Below are positions 7,871 through 17,003 of a DNA stretch of 64,000 nt, piece by piece (positions within the stretch are counted from its first letter, which is position 1; each line of letters starts with the position of its first letter). The stretch spans positions 1-64,000 of the forward strand of contig JBBTBY010000066.1 in NCBI GenBank assembly GCA_038043445.1. The letters are read 5' to 3'. Source of the stretch: Spirochaetota bacterium. GTDB taxonomy: Bacteria > Spirochaetota > Brachyspiria > Brachyspirales > JACRPF01. Below the pieces are notes generated by a model, which was not told the DNA's origin, made no database searches, and was given only the letters and a program-made list of their open reading frames with translations. Position numbers and translations under genes: made by a program.

Positions 7871-10276
7871 ATGAGCCAAACAACATCGGCCGTTACCGCT
7901 TTCGTTCTTGCCTTCACCGTGCGTATGCTTTTCGCCGGCGACTTCGCCTTCATTGAAGCGTCGAGAACAGGCGCTGCCGCGCCCCTGCCGTCGGCCGTAC
8001 CCGTCGGGGCTGAGGAGTTCACCGTTCCCCCGCCGCGCGCTGCCGATGACAAGAACATCGTACGTATATCCGAGAATGCCGATCTGAACGCGAAGCTGAG
8101 CGAGAACGCGGATGATAATCTGCAGGGGCTCATCGATATTTTCACGTACATGAAAAGCCGTCACGGCGATGCGCCGTCCAAGCTCGTTCTGCCGCGCGGG
8201 GTGTTCCGGGTGAAGATCGGTGCAAAGAAGGAGCTCGCCCTCCTTTCAATGAGCGACTTCACGCTCGACGGGAACGGCGCAACGCTCCTCTTCTCGTATC
8301 GCTCACCTGAGGATGCGAACGTGAACCCGCTCCATCTCTTGAGGATCAGCACCTGCAGGGATGTGAAGATCCATAATCTTATCATGGACTGGGACTGGGA
8401 TATCTATCCGATCACAAGCGTCGCCGAGGTGACCCGCATCGACCCCGATGCGGACAGTGTGAGCTTCCGCGTCTATGACATGTCCGATGCGCGAAAACGC
8501 CAGTTCGATTCCTGCCCGTCGATCTACGGCGACTTTCAGCCCTTCGACTACGGCCGCGGCGCGATCGGCGTGCAGTGGGTCAATACGCTCGGCATAACGA
8601 GCGATGCAGTCATGACACGGCGATGGGGCAGCCCCGCTAAGAAATTCTTCGAGGAAGACACCTCCTGGAGCAGCGACGAGGTCACCTTAAAGACCGTGAA
8701 GGAAAAACGGAATTGGATGCGCAGCTTCGTGAAGCCGGGGTTCCAGTACCTTGTACGCCACTATGTGTACAATACCGGCGCGTTCTGGCTCGTCGCGAAC
8801 ACGAACCTCACCCTTGCAAACGTTACGGTCTATTCTGCCCCGGGCATGGGGATACGCGGCGGTGAGGGCAAGGGGCATCACACCCTGCTCTCGAATTTCC
8901 GGATAATGAACAAGCCCGGCACCTACGGGAAGCGCTACTGCACCGTCGCGGCCGACGGCATGAATTTCGGGAGCACGTTGGGGTATCTCATCATCGACAA
9001 TTGCCGCATCGAGAACAATCTGGACGACGGCATCAATATTCATGACAAGATACACGTATCGGTCACGTTCACGCCGGGCGGAAGGGAGATCGTGCTCAAT
9101 GATTTCCAATGGCGCACGCCCTTCGATGTCGGCGACCGCATTGAACTGCAGATGCCCGATCGCAGACCGCTCGATCCGCCGTTCATCGCGATCATCGTTG
9201 AAAAGAAGATAGTGCCGAAGAGCGGGGCGGTCAATCGCTATGCATCGCTCCTGCTCGATCGCGAACTTCCGGCGATAGCAGCGGACCAGAAAAAGATATA
9301 TGTGCTCAACAGGAGCTACGATTCCGGGAATTACATCATCCGGGATACGACGATCAGCGGCAACAAAGGCCGCGGCATGCTCCTGCAGTCGCCCAATGGA
9401 ACGGTGGACAACTGCCGCGTCATCGGCAACCGCAAGCATGCGCTCGATCTCGAATCCGAGATGACCTCATCATGGGGCGAAGGCTACACACCCGAGAACA
9501 TCGTGATTCGCAGCTGTACGTTCGAGAACAATAATGTCGAGACGGTGTGGAATCAGCACCGCCAGTCGCCGGTCGTGCGCATCGGCGCTGTCGTGGGTGA
9601 ATACTGGAAGCCCGAAGACGATCTTGCCTGGGGACTCCTTAAGAACATACTTTTCATCAGTAATGTGATAAACGCATACCCGAGCGCGGTGATGCAGCTG
9701 ACCGCATGCGAGAACGTCATCATATTCGGGAACGTGTTCCAGAACGTGACGCGCGTAAGCACCCCGGGGCGGGAACGCAACGGCGCCATCATCGTGAACT
9801 ATGGACGCAACATAGCGGTGCTCAATAATCGCTGGGGCGGCGAGAACGTGGAGCATCGCGGCATCTATTACGATACATCGCGCGTCAAGGCGGAGGATAT
9901 CATTTCCCGTGGCAACACCGCGCATGCTGAAATCCTCATGAAGGAGCGCGAGACGTTGAAGATCTCCCTCTGCGGACTGAGGCCGGAAAGCGCGTATACG
10001 CTTCGCATCACGTTCAGGACAGGCGATGACGGCGGCATATACCGTGTATCGGACGAAGCGGGCATGCTGACACCGGCAGCAGTGGACACCTACAGCGCGC
10101 AGAACGGAGTGAAGGATGTTCCCTTCTCGTTCCGATCGCCGAAGAACACCGATGTCGAAATGAAGCTCTCCTTTACCTGCGAGGGAAAGAACGCCGCGTC
10201 AAGGAATTATTACCTGAAACGATATGATGGCTCCGGGGATAATGGGAAATTCAGCCTCACTATTATCGATCGGTGA
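7871..10276 (+). CDS. Secreted right-handed beta-helix protein, GH110-like
   Basis: An 801-residue protein with an N-terminal signal peptide (hydrophobic core at residues 6-20, ending near FAG). The body is a parallel beta-helix. The most telling segment runs from about 355 to 392: ADGMNFG, then DNCRIENNLDDGINIH, close to the aspartate-rich core of family GH110 alpha-1,3-galactosidases. A preceding GAFWLVANTNLTLANVTVY rung and a GMGIRGG turn also fit. Later PbH1 rungs carry DNCRVIGNRKHALDLE. A beta-sandwich-like tail follows from about 690. The start at 7871 is preferred to an upstream ATG at 7799 because it gives a clean signal peptide and the promoter lies between them. Exact substrate is unknown. 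Confidence 0.72.
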   Translation: MSQTTSAVTAFVLAFTVRMLFAGDFAFIEASRTGAAAPLPSAVPVGAEEFTVPPPRAADDKNIVRISENADLNAKLSENADDNLQGLIDIFTYMKSRHGDAPSKLVLPRGVFRVKIGAKKELALLSMSDFTLDGNGATLLFSYRSPEDANVNPLHLLRISTCRDVKIHNLIMDWDWDIYPITSVAEVTRIDPDADSVSFRVYDMSDARKRQFDSCPSIYGDFQPFDYGRGAIGVQWVNTLGITSDAVMTRRWGSPAKKFFEEDTSWSSDEVTLKTVKEKRNWMRSFVKPGFQYLVRHYVYNTGAFWLVANTNLTLANVTVYSAPGMGIRGGEGKGHHTLLSNFRIMNKPGTYGKRYCTVAADGMNFGSTLGYLIIDNCRIENNLDDGINIHDKIHVSVTFTPGGREIVLNDFQWRTPFDVGDRIELQMPDRRPLDPPFIAIIVEKKIVPKSGAVNRYASLLLDRELPAIAADQKKIYVLNRSYDSGNYIIRDTTISGNKGRGMLLQSPNGTVDNCRVIGNRKHALDLESEMTSSWGEGYTPENIVIRSCTFENNNVETVWNQHRQSPVVRIGAVVGEYWKPEDDLAWGLLKNILFISNVINAYPSAVMQLTACENVIIFGNVFQNVTRVSTPGRERNGAIIVNYGRNIAVLNNRWGGENVEHRGIYYDTSRVKAEDIISRGNTAHAEILMKERETLKISLCGLRPESAYTLRITFRTGDDGGIYRVSDEAGMLTPAAVDTYSAQNGVKDVPFSFRSPKNTDVEMKLSFTCEGKNAASRNYYLKRYDGSGDNGKFSLTIIDR

Positions 10277-10293
10277 ATTCGATACGGAGAGCG

Positions 10294-12516
10294 TCAGGGA
10301 GCACATACAAATGTCTTCTTCACCATCGTCTCACCGCTTTTCAGGAGCCGCTTATTGAAGTCCGGTGTGTTGCAGAGCATCATCATGTCTGCAGGCATCG
10401 GTGAAAGACCCGCGTTCTCGGGAAGCGTATATCGATGCGCGATCGCCCGCAAGCGAACAGCACCGGCCGCACGCACCGTGAGCACCGGCTCGACGCGCGG
10501 TCTGCCGATCATCCTGAGAATGAATTTCCCGTCGCGGAACGGAAGCCGCCTGCCGTCCAGGAACGCTTCCGTGATGGTACCGCCGTCATCGGTAAGAACG
10601 ATATAATCATAGTCACGGTATCGTATCGTCATACGGGTCACATCGCCGGTCCGCGCGCCCGACAGCGAATATTCCGGCAATGCCGCGACAGGCGCCTTCG
10701 CCGAAGGATACACGCCCTTCTCATACGGAACGAATGCATCGACACGCTTTGCCGCACTTCCCGGCGGAATGACGCGCGATGTCCATGCATCGCTTGTAAG
10801 CGCAGAATACCATGCGGCATTCCCCGTATCGCGGTCAAGCGTGTACACAAGACTGGTGAAGTACGGCTCTTCGGGACTGAAGCGAAAGAAGACAGTTCCG
10901 CCCGCCGCGAGAAGCGCACCGAGTACGATGGAGATCATCGCAGCAAAACCCCTTTGCCGTCCACCGATGAACGGGACGAAGGATCCGCAGATAATAGCGA
11001 AGACGCCGGCGGTGAGGAAAACAAAAATACAGGTGAGCGTTTCGTGGAGAGCGAGCAGTATCCCTCCCCAGAGCAGTATGACGGCGAACGCAATAATGGC
11101 GCGAACGAGCACCGATACTATCCGCTGCACATTGCCGAACGTATCGACCGCGAACAGGATCAGCGAGCCTAAGAACGGCCATACGAAGAGGTAATTGCCG
11201 CCCGGCATGAAGAACAGGAATACTACGGAAAGCACACCCCAGACGAGCGAGAATGCAAGCACGGATGCTGTCCCGCTCTTTGAAAAGCGCAGATAGATGC
11301 CGAACGCTATCATGTAAAGTCCTGTCGCGATGGGAACACTGGAATAGACAAGATAGAACGACCGGAAAAGATACAGGACTGCCGTAATGCCGAGGGTTAT
11401 CCCGGTAATGACGGCGAACACACCGATGCTGCCTGCGAACGAAGCGACTATCGCTTTTCGATCGAGGCGTTTACGGCAGAGGAACACCAGGAACGCCAGC
11501 GCTATCCATCCCCCGACGGTCAAAAGGGGCGAGATGAACGATGGATAATGGACAACGACAAGCCCGGCGATATCGAAATAATGGAGCTCCGCCGATGTTC
11601 GGGGAAGAGATGCGTTGAGACGCGCTAATATCCCTGCGGTGTAGTCGAGCGAATGCGTAAGCGTATCGATGGAAAGGTTCTCCGGCGTATCCCGCGCGGT
11701 ATGATAATGCTGCAATCGGTCGGTGAACGCGAAGTTCCATCCCGATACACCTTTGTTCGCGAAGCGCGTGAAATCGCTCCCGAGGGGCATTGACCCGTAA
11801 ATGGATGCCATGAGGCTCGATGTGAACGAGCGCACCCCCGATGATGCGAGTATCGGTATCACCGATGCGTTCGTCGGTCCCGTCTCGTACATATACACCG
11901 GTCCGCGCGAGCCGCGGCAGTCAAAGTTGAGGATGAACCCGATATTCGACATGAGCGGATGGCTCTCGGCAAAAAGCATCGCCCCTTTCGTCCCGCTGCC
12001 GGGATTGTATCCCTCCTCACCGTCGGCAAAAAGAAAAACGACATCCCGTGTAACGGCTTGCTGTTTCAGCGCCCGCATCGTCTCAAGCAGCACCGCACAC
12101 CCTGCAGCATCATCGGCGGCTCCCGGTCCGAACGGCACGGAATCGTAATGCGCGGCAAGACAGACGGCTTTGGCATTCGTGTCCGTCCCTTTCAGAACGG
12201 CGATGATATTACGGAGATAATACGCCTTCCCGTCCTCGACATGAAAAAGCTCTTTCGTTTCGAGTGCAACCCCCATGGACGCGATCTGCGACACGATGTA
12301 CGTAAAGCCGCGTTCATGCCCGGGCGAACCCGTCGGGCGGGAGCGGGACGCAAGGGCCTTCACATGCTTCATCGCGCGTGCTGCACTTGCTTTCGCGGGC
12401 GGCGCATTCTCGCCAAGCGCTTTCGGCGGGCGATGGAGCGCGAACGTCATTACGACGCCGGCAAGCACGATGATGAAAGCAGCGGACAGTACGGCTTTTT
12501 CACGGATATCCTTCAC
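10294..12516 (-). CDS. M28-family zinc aminopeptidase with C-terminal multi-pass membrane domain
   Basis: A 740-residue membrane peptidase resembling the ER metallopeptidase/Fxna type. One membrane segment lies at residues 8-26, followed by an M28 domain. The expected two-zinc ligands are visible: H123 and D125 in AAHYDS, D135, E167-E168 in DGEEGY, D199 and H272 in HYHTARDT. From about residue 310 there are eight or so membrane helices, then a soluble beta-rich C-terminal domain. The start is GTG at 12516, chosen for the GAGGTGAT Shine-Dalgarno six bases upstream. Its active site should face the periplasm. It is divergent from the ABC ATPase at 12692. Confidence 0.85.
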   Translation of the reverse strand: MKDIREKAVLSAAFIIVLAGVVMTFALHRPPKALGENAPPAKASAARAMKHVKALASRSRPTGSPGHERGFTYIVSQIASMGVALETKELFHVEDGKAYYLRNIIAVLKGTDTNAKAVCLAAHYDSVPFGPGAADDAAGCAVLLETMRALKQQAVTRDVVFLFADGEEGYNPGSGTKGAMLFAESHPLMSNIGFILNFDCRGSRGPVYMYETGPTNASVIPILASSGVRSFTSSLMASIYGSMPLGSDFTRFANKGVSGWNFAFTDRLQHYHTARDTPENLSIDTLTHSLDYTAGILARLNASLPRTSAELHYFDIAGLVVVHYPSFISPLLTVGGWIALAFLVFLCRKRLDRKAIVASFAGSIGVFAVITGITLGITAVLYLFRSFYLVYSSVPIATGLYMIAFGIYLRFSKSGTASVLAFSLVWGVLSVVFLFFMPGGNYLFVWPFLGSLILFAVDTFGNVQRIVSVLVRAIIAFAVILLWGGILLALHETLTCIFVFLTAGVFAIICGSFVPFIGGRQRGFAAMISIVLGALLAAGGTVFFRFSPEEPYFTSLVYTLDRDTGNAAWYSALTSDAWTSRVIPPGSAAKRVDAFVPYEKGVYPSAKAPVAALPEYSLSGARTGDVTRMTIRYRDYDYIVLTDDGGTITEAFLDGRRLPFRDGKFILRMIGRPRVEPVLTVRAAGAVRLRAIAHRYTLPENAGLSPMPADMMMLCNTPDFNKRLLKSGETMVKKTFVCAP

Positions 12517-12590
12517 GGCGCATCACCTCGTCAATACTATGCTCAGCGAGATATATATCCGTGCACGGATTATTGCAAGCGCATAGAGAT

Positions 12591-12634
12591 CCCCAAAACC
12601 TCACGTACGTGATCCATTCTGTGAGGATTTGGGG
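12591..12634. promoter_or_regulatory. Inverted repeat between divergent genes, possible operator
   Basis: CCCCAAAACCTCAC (12591-12604) and GTGAGGATTTGGGG (12621-12634) are complementary at 13 of 14 positions with a 16-nt gap. The centre contains the palindrome TCACGTACGTGA (12601-12612). It lies between the starts of two divergent genes, so it is not a terminator for either. A regulator-binding site is the simplest reading. Confidence 0.45.
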
Positions 12635-12655
12635 GGATGCAACACAATGCATGCA

Positions 12656-12684
12656 TTGCATTCCGCATCCGTCCGCGCTATAAT
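12656..12684 (+). promoter_or_regulatory. Promoter of the OppF-like gene (leaderless)
   Basis: TTGCAT (12656-12661), a 17-nt spacer, a perfect TATAAT (12679-12684), then seven bases to the ATG at 12692. There is no room for a Shine-Dalgarno. Confidence 0.65.
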
Positions 12685-12691
12685 CATACCG

Positions 12692-13657
12692 ATGGAACTC
12701 ATACGCACGGAACATCTTTCGAAGGAATTCACATCACGGTCCAACCCGCTCATCGGCGGTGCGCGGAAGATACAGGCGCTTCATGATGTCGACCTTGCCA
12801 TCGCCCCGGGGACGACGCTCGGACTGGTCGGCGAGTCGGGCTCGGGGAAATCGACGCTCGCGCGCGTGATACTCGGCCTCATCGAACCGTCGGCAGGCGG
12901 CGTGCTCTATCGCGGCACGGATATACGCGAACTTCTCAACGATGACAGCCGCGCATACCGCAAAAAGATACAGATGGTGTTCCAGGACCCGGCGTCGACG
13001 CTCAATCCGAAATTCACGATATTTCATCTGCTCAAGGAACCGCTCGCGATACATCATATCGTTCCGCCGCGGGAAGTACGTGAAAAAGCGAAAGACCTTC
13101 TGCGTCTCGTCGAAATAGAAGAGGACGCGCTCGACCGCTACCCGCATGAATTTTCCGGCGGTCAGCGTCAGCGCATCGGCATAGCACGTGCGCTATCGGT
13201 ATCCCCCTCGGTCATCATTCTCGATGAGCCGGTCTCGGCGCTCGACCTCTCGATACAGACCCAGATATTGAACCTTCTCAATTCGCTCAAGAGATCGCTT
13301 GACCTCACCTACCTCTTCATCTCGCATGACCTCAATGTGATACGGCACATGAGCGACGCGGTGGCCGTGCTCTATCTCGGGCGTGTGATGGAATACGCCT
13401 CGGCGGAAGAGCTCTTCTCAAAGCCCGCCCATCCGTACACGGAGCTCCTCCTTGCCTCATCGTTCTCCGTCGAAGGGGTGCGCCCCTCGGTGGACATTAC
13501 CGACGACATCTCGAAGGAAATGCCCGGGGACACGCCGGAGAACGGCTGCGTGTTCTATCCGCGCTGCCCGAAGCGTACGGATGCGTGCCTTTCCGCCGTT
13601 CCGCGCGCCGAATTGAGCGGTACCCATTACGCATACTGCACGAGTCCTGCCCGATGA
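12692..13657 (+). CDS. Oligopeptide/dipeptide-type ABC transporter ATPase
   Basis: A 321-residue ATPase of the OppF/DppF type, which powers peptide or oligosaccharide import. Walker A is GESGSGKST at residues 47-55, the signature SGGQRQR is at about 156-162, Walker B VIILDEP at about 176-182, and the H-loop SHD at about 211. The C-terminal OppDF motif with cysteines (CVFYPRCP) is present. The start at 12692 begins MELIRTEHLSKEF, typical of the family; a 21-codon extension upstream would cross the promoter. No permease or binding protein is adjacent, so it must serve a transporter encoded elsewhere. Its stop overlaps the next ATG (ATGA). Confidence 0.9.
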   Translation: MELIRTEHLSKEFTSRSNPLIGGARKIQALHDVDLAIAPGTTLGLVGESGSGKSTLARVILGLIEPSAGGVLYRGTDIRELLNDDSRAYRKKIQMVFQDPASTLNPKFTIFHLLKEPLAIHHIVPPREVREKAKDLLRLVEIEEDALDRYPHEFSGGQRQRIGIARALSVSPSVIILDEPVSALDLSIQTQILNLLNSLKRSLDLTYLFISHDLNVIRHMSDAVAVLYLGRVMEYASAEELFSKPAHPYTELLLASSFSVEGVRPSVDITDDISKEMPGDTPENGCVFYPRCPKRTDACLSAVPRAELSGTHYAYCTSPAR

Positions 13658-14727
13658 GATACATCGGTGCGCTCATCATCGCCCTCGTGATGCCCGCCGC
13701 TCTTTGTGCGGATGAGATCGATGACGCACGGAAACTTCTCGCCGCCGGGAAAACGAACGAGGCGTCGATAGCGATGCGCCGCTTTCTCGTACGCAATCCC
13801 GTCGATGTTCGCCGGGCGGATGCCGCCTTCATACTCGCGGAAACGGAACAGGAATATTTTCCCGCAATACTCGCCTATCGCTCCGTGTACGACGGCTATC
13901 CGGACTATGCGCGCCGCGATGAGGTGAGCTATCGCATCGGCGTGCTCTATCGGCTCCATGGGAACCATACCGAGGCATCGCGATGGTTCACGGTAACGGC
14001 GTCGTTCACCAATTCCTCGTACCGCACGCGATCGCTCCTCGCCTCCGCCGCGGCGGAAACGGCGCGCGAGTCGTACGACACGGCGTTAGCCGCCTATGAG
14101 GCCATTGTCCGGGAATACGAGGGCGTCCGCGATGCAGCGTATTACGAAGCGGCGGCCGGCATGGGGCACGCGCTCTTCGGGCAATCGCGATTCGACCGCG
14201 CACGGGAGAAATATCTTGAGGTGGTACGCGCCAACGCCCCCATCGCCGACCGCCCGTTCGTCATCTACCGCATCGCGCTCTGCCACGAGAACATGGGCGA
14301 GCTTGACCGCGCTGCCGAGGAATATCGCTCGGTCGTTTCGGGGTATCCCTCATCGTATGCGGCTACGCTCGCGCGTCAGCGCATCAAGCAGCTCCCCGCG
14401 CAGAAGGCCGCCGTACCGACGAATACCGCTTCGGTGAAGGAGACCGCGACGAACATACCGGCGACGAATGCCGCTGTTCAGTCAACGAATGTGCCGCAGC
14501 GTCCATACGCGACCTATCAGACGGGGCTGTTCCAGAAAGAGGCATCGGCGGTGACCCTCCGCGACTTCATACGGTCGATGGGGTATGCGGCGTATATCGT
14601 AAAGGACACGAAGAACAACGCGGAGATATTCCGCGTGCGCATCGATGTGCCCGACGAACGGGCGATGAACGCCATGAAGGGATCGCTTACCCGCGAGAAC
14701 ATACCGTTCTTCAAGACAGGAAAATAG
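13654..14727 (+). CDS. Secreted TPR protein with C-terminal SPOR domain
   Basis: A 357-residue exported protein. The signal peptide ends near residue 18 (ALC-ADE). Residues 20-245 hold tetratricopeptide-like repeats, with the recurrent pattern of EYP-x-IL and AREKYLEVV helices, as in YbgF/CpoB-like proteins. A Thr/Asn/Pro-rich linker follows. The last 75 residues look like a SPOR domain (YQTGLFQKEASAVTLRDFI and a final strand), which binds denuded septal peptidoglycan. The ATG overlaps the stop of the ABC ATPase, so the two are co-translated. It probably acts in the periplasm in cell-wall or division processes. Confidence 0.75.
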   Translation: MRYIGALIIALVMPAALCADEIDDARKLLAAGKTNEASIAMRRFLVRNPVDVRRADAAFILAETEQEYFPAILAYRSVYDGYPDYARRDEVSYRIGVLYRLHGNHTEASRWFTVTASFTNSSYRTRSLLASAAAETARESYDTALAAYEAIVREYEGVRDAAYYEAAAGMGHALFGQSRFDRAREKYLEVVRANAPIADRPFVIYRIALCHENMGELDRAAEEYRSVVSGYPSSYAATLARQRIKQLPAQKAAVPTNTASVKETATNIPATNAAVQSTNVPQRPYATYQTGLFQKEASAVTLRDFIRSMGYAAYIVKDTKNNAEIFRVRIDVPDERAMNAMKGSLTRENIPFFKTGK

Positions 14728-14735
14728 GAGGCACT

Positions 14736-14951
14736 ATGAAAGCGCTCATGCTCAGGATCGTGAATCTCCTGCTGTTCTTCACGCTCATCGTGCAGCTTTC
14801 GACGGTGCTGCTGTTCAAGGTGTTCACCCTCTATCAGACGGTGAGCGAGATACATGAGATAGCAGGCTATGTGATGGGGGGGCTTCTCCTTCTCCATATC
14901 GTGCTCAACTGGCCATGGATACGTGCACAGCTTATGCGAAGCAAAAAATAA
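14736..14951 (+). CDS. Small two-helix membrane protein, DUF4405-like
   Basis: A 71-residue inner-membrane protein with hydrophobic helices at about 8-30 and 42-60. The second helix shows histidines in EIAGYVMGGLLLLHIVLNW, a pattern of DUF4405 and cytochrome b-type anchors, where histidines may bind heme. It starts eight bases after the TPR-SPOR gene behind AGGAGG, so it is in the same operon. Function is not known. Confidence 0.65.
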   Translation: MKALMLRIVNLLLFFTLIVQLSTVLLFKVFTLYQTVSEIHEIAGYVMGGLLLLHIVLNWPWIRAQLMRSKK

Positions 14952-15050
14952 TTCCCCCTCGACGGTCCGCCATGCCTCCTCAGGGCGCTGTAGTTTATCC
15001 CTCCATCTTCCGATAATGTATCCGAAGTATCATTATTGAGGACAAGCGCC

Positions 15051-15437
15051 GTGAAAGACAATCTGCCGGTAGTACTCGCCATCGACGATGAGCATACGAT
15101 ACGCGACCTCATCCGCTATACCCTTGAACCGGAAAAGATGATCGTGCTCACCGCGGAGAACGGCAAGGCGGGACTCCATATCCTCGAGACCGAACCTGTC
15201 GACGTCATCATCACCGACCTCCTCATGCCGCTCATGACGGGACTCGAATTCCTCCGCGAGATAAAGAACCGCAAAAGCACCGTACCGGTGATAATCATAA
15301 CCGCCTACGGCAACATCGATATGGCGAAGCAGATACTCTCCGAGGGCGTGTTCAAGCTCCTTGAAAAGCCCCTCGATTTCAGCGTGCTCGTTCCCATCGT
15401 GAAGGACGCGCTCACGAACCCGAAGAAAAAGAAATAA
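15051..15437 (+). CDS. Single-domain CheY-like response regulator
   Basis: A 128-residue receiver domain without an output domain. The acidic pair DDE is at about 12-14, the phospho-acceptor Asp in ITDLLMP at about 55, a Thr in IITAYG at about 83, and the conserved Lys in LEKPLD at about 105. The start is GTG 15051, with GAGGA eight bases upstream; a TTG at 15036 is less likely. No histidine kinase is close by. Its stop (15435-15437) directly abuts the stop of the convergent AraC gene. Confidence 0.88.
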   Translation: MKDNLPVVLAIDDEHTIRDLIRYTLEPEKMIVLTAENGKAGLHILETEPVDVIITDLLMPLMTGLEFLREIKNRKSTVPVIIITAYGNIDMAKQILSEGVFKLLEKPLDFSVLVPIVKDALTNPKKKK

Positions 15438-16283
15438 TCACGCTTCCGCTGCAATACGCTTACGGTATTCCCGCGGCGATAGCCCCGTGAACTTACGGAA
15501 CGTTTTCGTGAACTGCGCGACGTCCGAGAAGCCGACCGCAAAGGCGATGTCGCCGAGCGCGGCGTCGGTATGCGCTATCATCACCTTGGCTTTGCCGATG
15601 CGAATGCGTCCGAGAAAATCCGCGAAGCCGGCGGGATACGCATGGGTGAAACGACGCGAGAGCTGCGATACGCTCTCGTTCAGATGCTCCGCGATCATCG
15701 CAAGCGTCACCTTTTCGGCGTAATGCGCTTCGAGATAGTTCATCGTACGGACATAGTCGAATACCGGCGCAGCTACCCCCGACGTTGCAAGCGCGGCGAA
15801 GAACGGTTCAAGCGCGAAAAGGGCACCGATGCGCGATATCGCATCATTCGCGGAGAGTGAGCGCAGCGCGCGGAGGAACGCGGTGTCAACCGTCTGCAGC
15901 GGAACGAATGAATAGAACCTCGTGATGAACGGCCGCGCGAGGCGTTCAAGCACGGACCCGCGTACGATATCGGAGAGGACCGCGGGGTCGATGCGGAGTA
16001 TGAGATGCCGCTCACGGTCGCGCTCGATGCGGTAGGAGTGTATCGCATACGGGCGTATGATGATGAGCTTGTTCGGGCCGAAGCGGTATCGCTCGCCGTC
16101 TATGGTCACACTGCCGGAGTCGTTCTCGAAATGCACTATCTCCACCGAGGGATGGAAATGCGGTTTCACTTCGCGGCCATGTTTCGGTGTTACGCGCACG
16201 TACATGCGCATGGGGTATTCGGCGCTGAAGCTCATGTCCTCAGCGTACAATCCGCGGATCGCTTCCGGCAATTGTCGTCCCAT
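15438..16283 (-). CDS. AraC-family regulator with cupin sensor
   Basis: A 281-residue sugar-type transcription regulator. Residues 35-90 form an AraC cupin: HFHPSVEIVHF, then a GERYRFGPNKLIIIRPYAIHSY strand. The last 100 residues hold the double helix-turn-helix (LAMIAEHLNESVSQLSRRF, then DIAFAVGFSDVAQFTKTFRK and GLSPREYR). The ATG at 16283 has GAGGTGAT just upstream. No carbohydrate gene adjoins it, so its target is not apparent; autoregulation or control of the HAD phosphatase is possible. Confidence 0.88.
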   Translation of the reverse strand: MGRQLPEAIRGLYAEDMSFSAEYPMRMYVRVTPKHGREVKPHFHPSVEIVHFENDSGSVTIDGERYRFGPNKLIIIRPYAIHSYRIERDRERHLILRIDPAVLSDIVRGSVLERLARPFITRFYSFVPLQTVDTAFLRALRSLSANDAISRIGALFALEPFFAALATSGVAAPVFDYVRTMNYLEAHYAEKVTLAMIAEHLNESVSQLSRRFTHAYPAGFADFLGRIRIGKAKVMIAHTDAALGDIAFAVGFSDVAQFTKTFRKFTGLSPREYRKRIAAEA

Positions 16284-16314
16284 CGATCACCTCACTACCA
16301 TTGCTGCTTCCCGT

Positions 16315-16956
16315 TCACGTGCTCCCCAAAACCGATAGAACATCATCGAACGAATCGATGATGATATCCGCACCACTGAGCATTGCACGCGGGAGGTTTG
16401 TCGCGACAGCACACGTGTACACCCCCGCCGCTTTCGCCGCAATAATCCCGGCGATGGAATCCTCGACAGCGATACATCGAACGGGCGGCAGCGACAGCAT
16501 CTCGCATGCGCGCTGATATATATCGGGTGCGGGTTTGAGCGCTTTTACATCATCGCCCGTGACGTAGAACGTGACGAAGGGATCGATGCCGGTGCGCCTC
16601 GCGACATCGGCGACGAACGAGCGTTCGCTGTTCGACGCACAGGCAACAGGAATTCCCATGGACTCCAACCGCGAGAGCGTATCGATAACGCGGGGGAACG
16701 GGACTATCTTTTCATAGAAGAGTGCGAGATCGCGGCGGTGGCGGTCGAGGAATGCATCGACGGTGAACGGCAGCGAGAACCGCTCGATGAGCTCGCGCGC
16801 CTCATCCGCATCGGGAACGCCGATGAACGCGGCATAATCGACCTCTTCCGTAACGCCGGTATCGCGTATGGTCTTTTCCCATGCATGGATATGGCACGGC
16901 TCGGAATTGACGAGCGTACCGTCGAAGTCGCTTATGATGGCGCTGAATCGCTTCAT
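16315..16956 (-). CDS. HAD-superfamily phosphatase/phosphoglucomutase-like
   Basis: A 213-residue HAD hydrolase of the beta-phosphoglucomutase/sugar phosphatase group. The nucleophile motif DFDGTLV is at residues 10-16, the helical cap lies at about 17-80, motif II is ASNSE at about 107-111, the motif III Lys is in KALKPAPDIY at about 139, and motif IV is VEDSIAGI at about 165-172. The substrate is probably a small phosphorylated sugar or polyol. No Shine-Dalgarno precedes the ATG at 16956. A strong promoter on the other strand begins 13 bp upstream, so the two transcripts are divergent. Confidence 0.85.
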   Translation of the reverse strand: MKRFSAIISDFDGTLVNSEPCHIHAWEKTIRDTGVTEEVDYAAFIGVPDADEARELIERFSLPFTVDAFLDRHRRDLALFYEKIVPFPRVIDTLSRLESMGIPVACASNSERSFVADVARRTGIDPFVTFYVTGDDVKALKPAPDIYQRACEMLSLPPVRCIAVEDSIAGIIAAKAAGVYTCAVATNLPRAMLSGADIIIDSFDDVLSVLGST

Positions 16957-16968
16957 GGGAATTCAATA

Positions 16969-16997
16969 TTGACAACACAATATTTTTGGGTTATACT
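16969..16997 (+). promoter_or_regulatory. Consensus promoter of the candidate small RNA
   Basis: A perfect TTGACA (16969-16974), a 17-nt spacer and TATACT (16992-16997). It reads toward a short transcript that ends at a hairpin and T-run at 17046-17069. No gene on this strand follows until 18068. Confidence 0.8.
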
Positions 16998-17003
16998 ATC
17001 GCC

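Noticed and set aside
12646-12657. Palindrome AATGCATGCATT upstream of the OppF-like gene
   Set aside because: It overlaps the -35 of the promoter and is too short and A+T-rich to claim as an operator without further copies.
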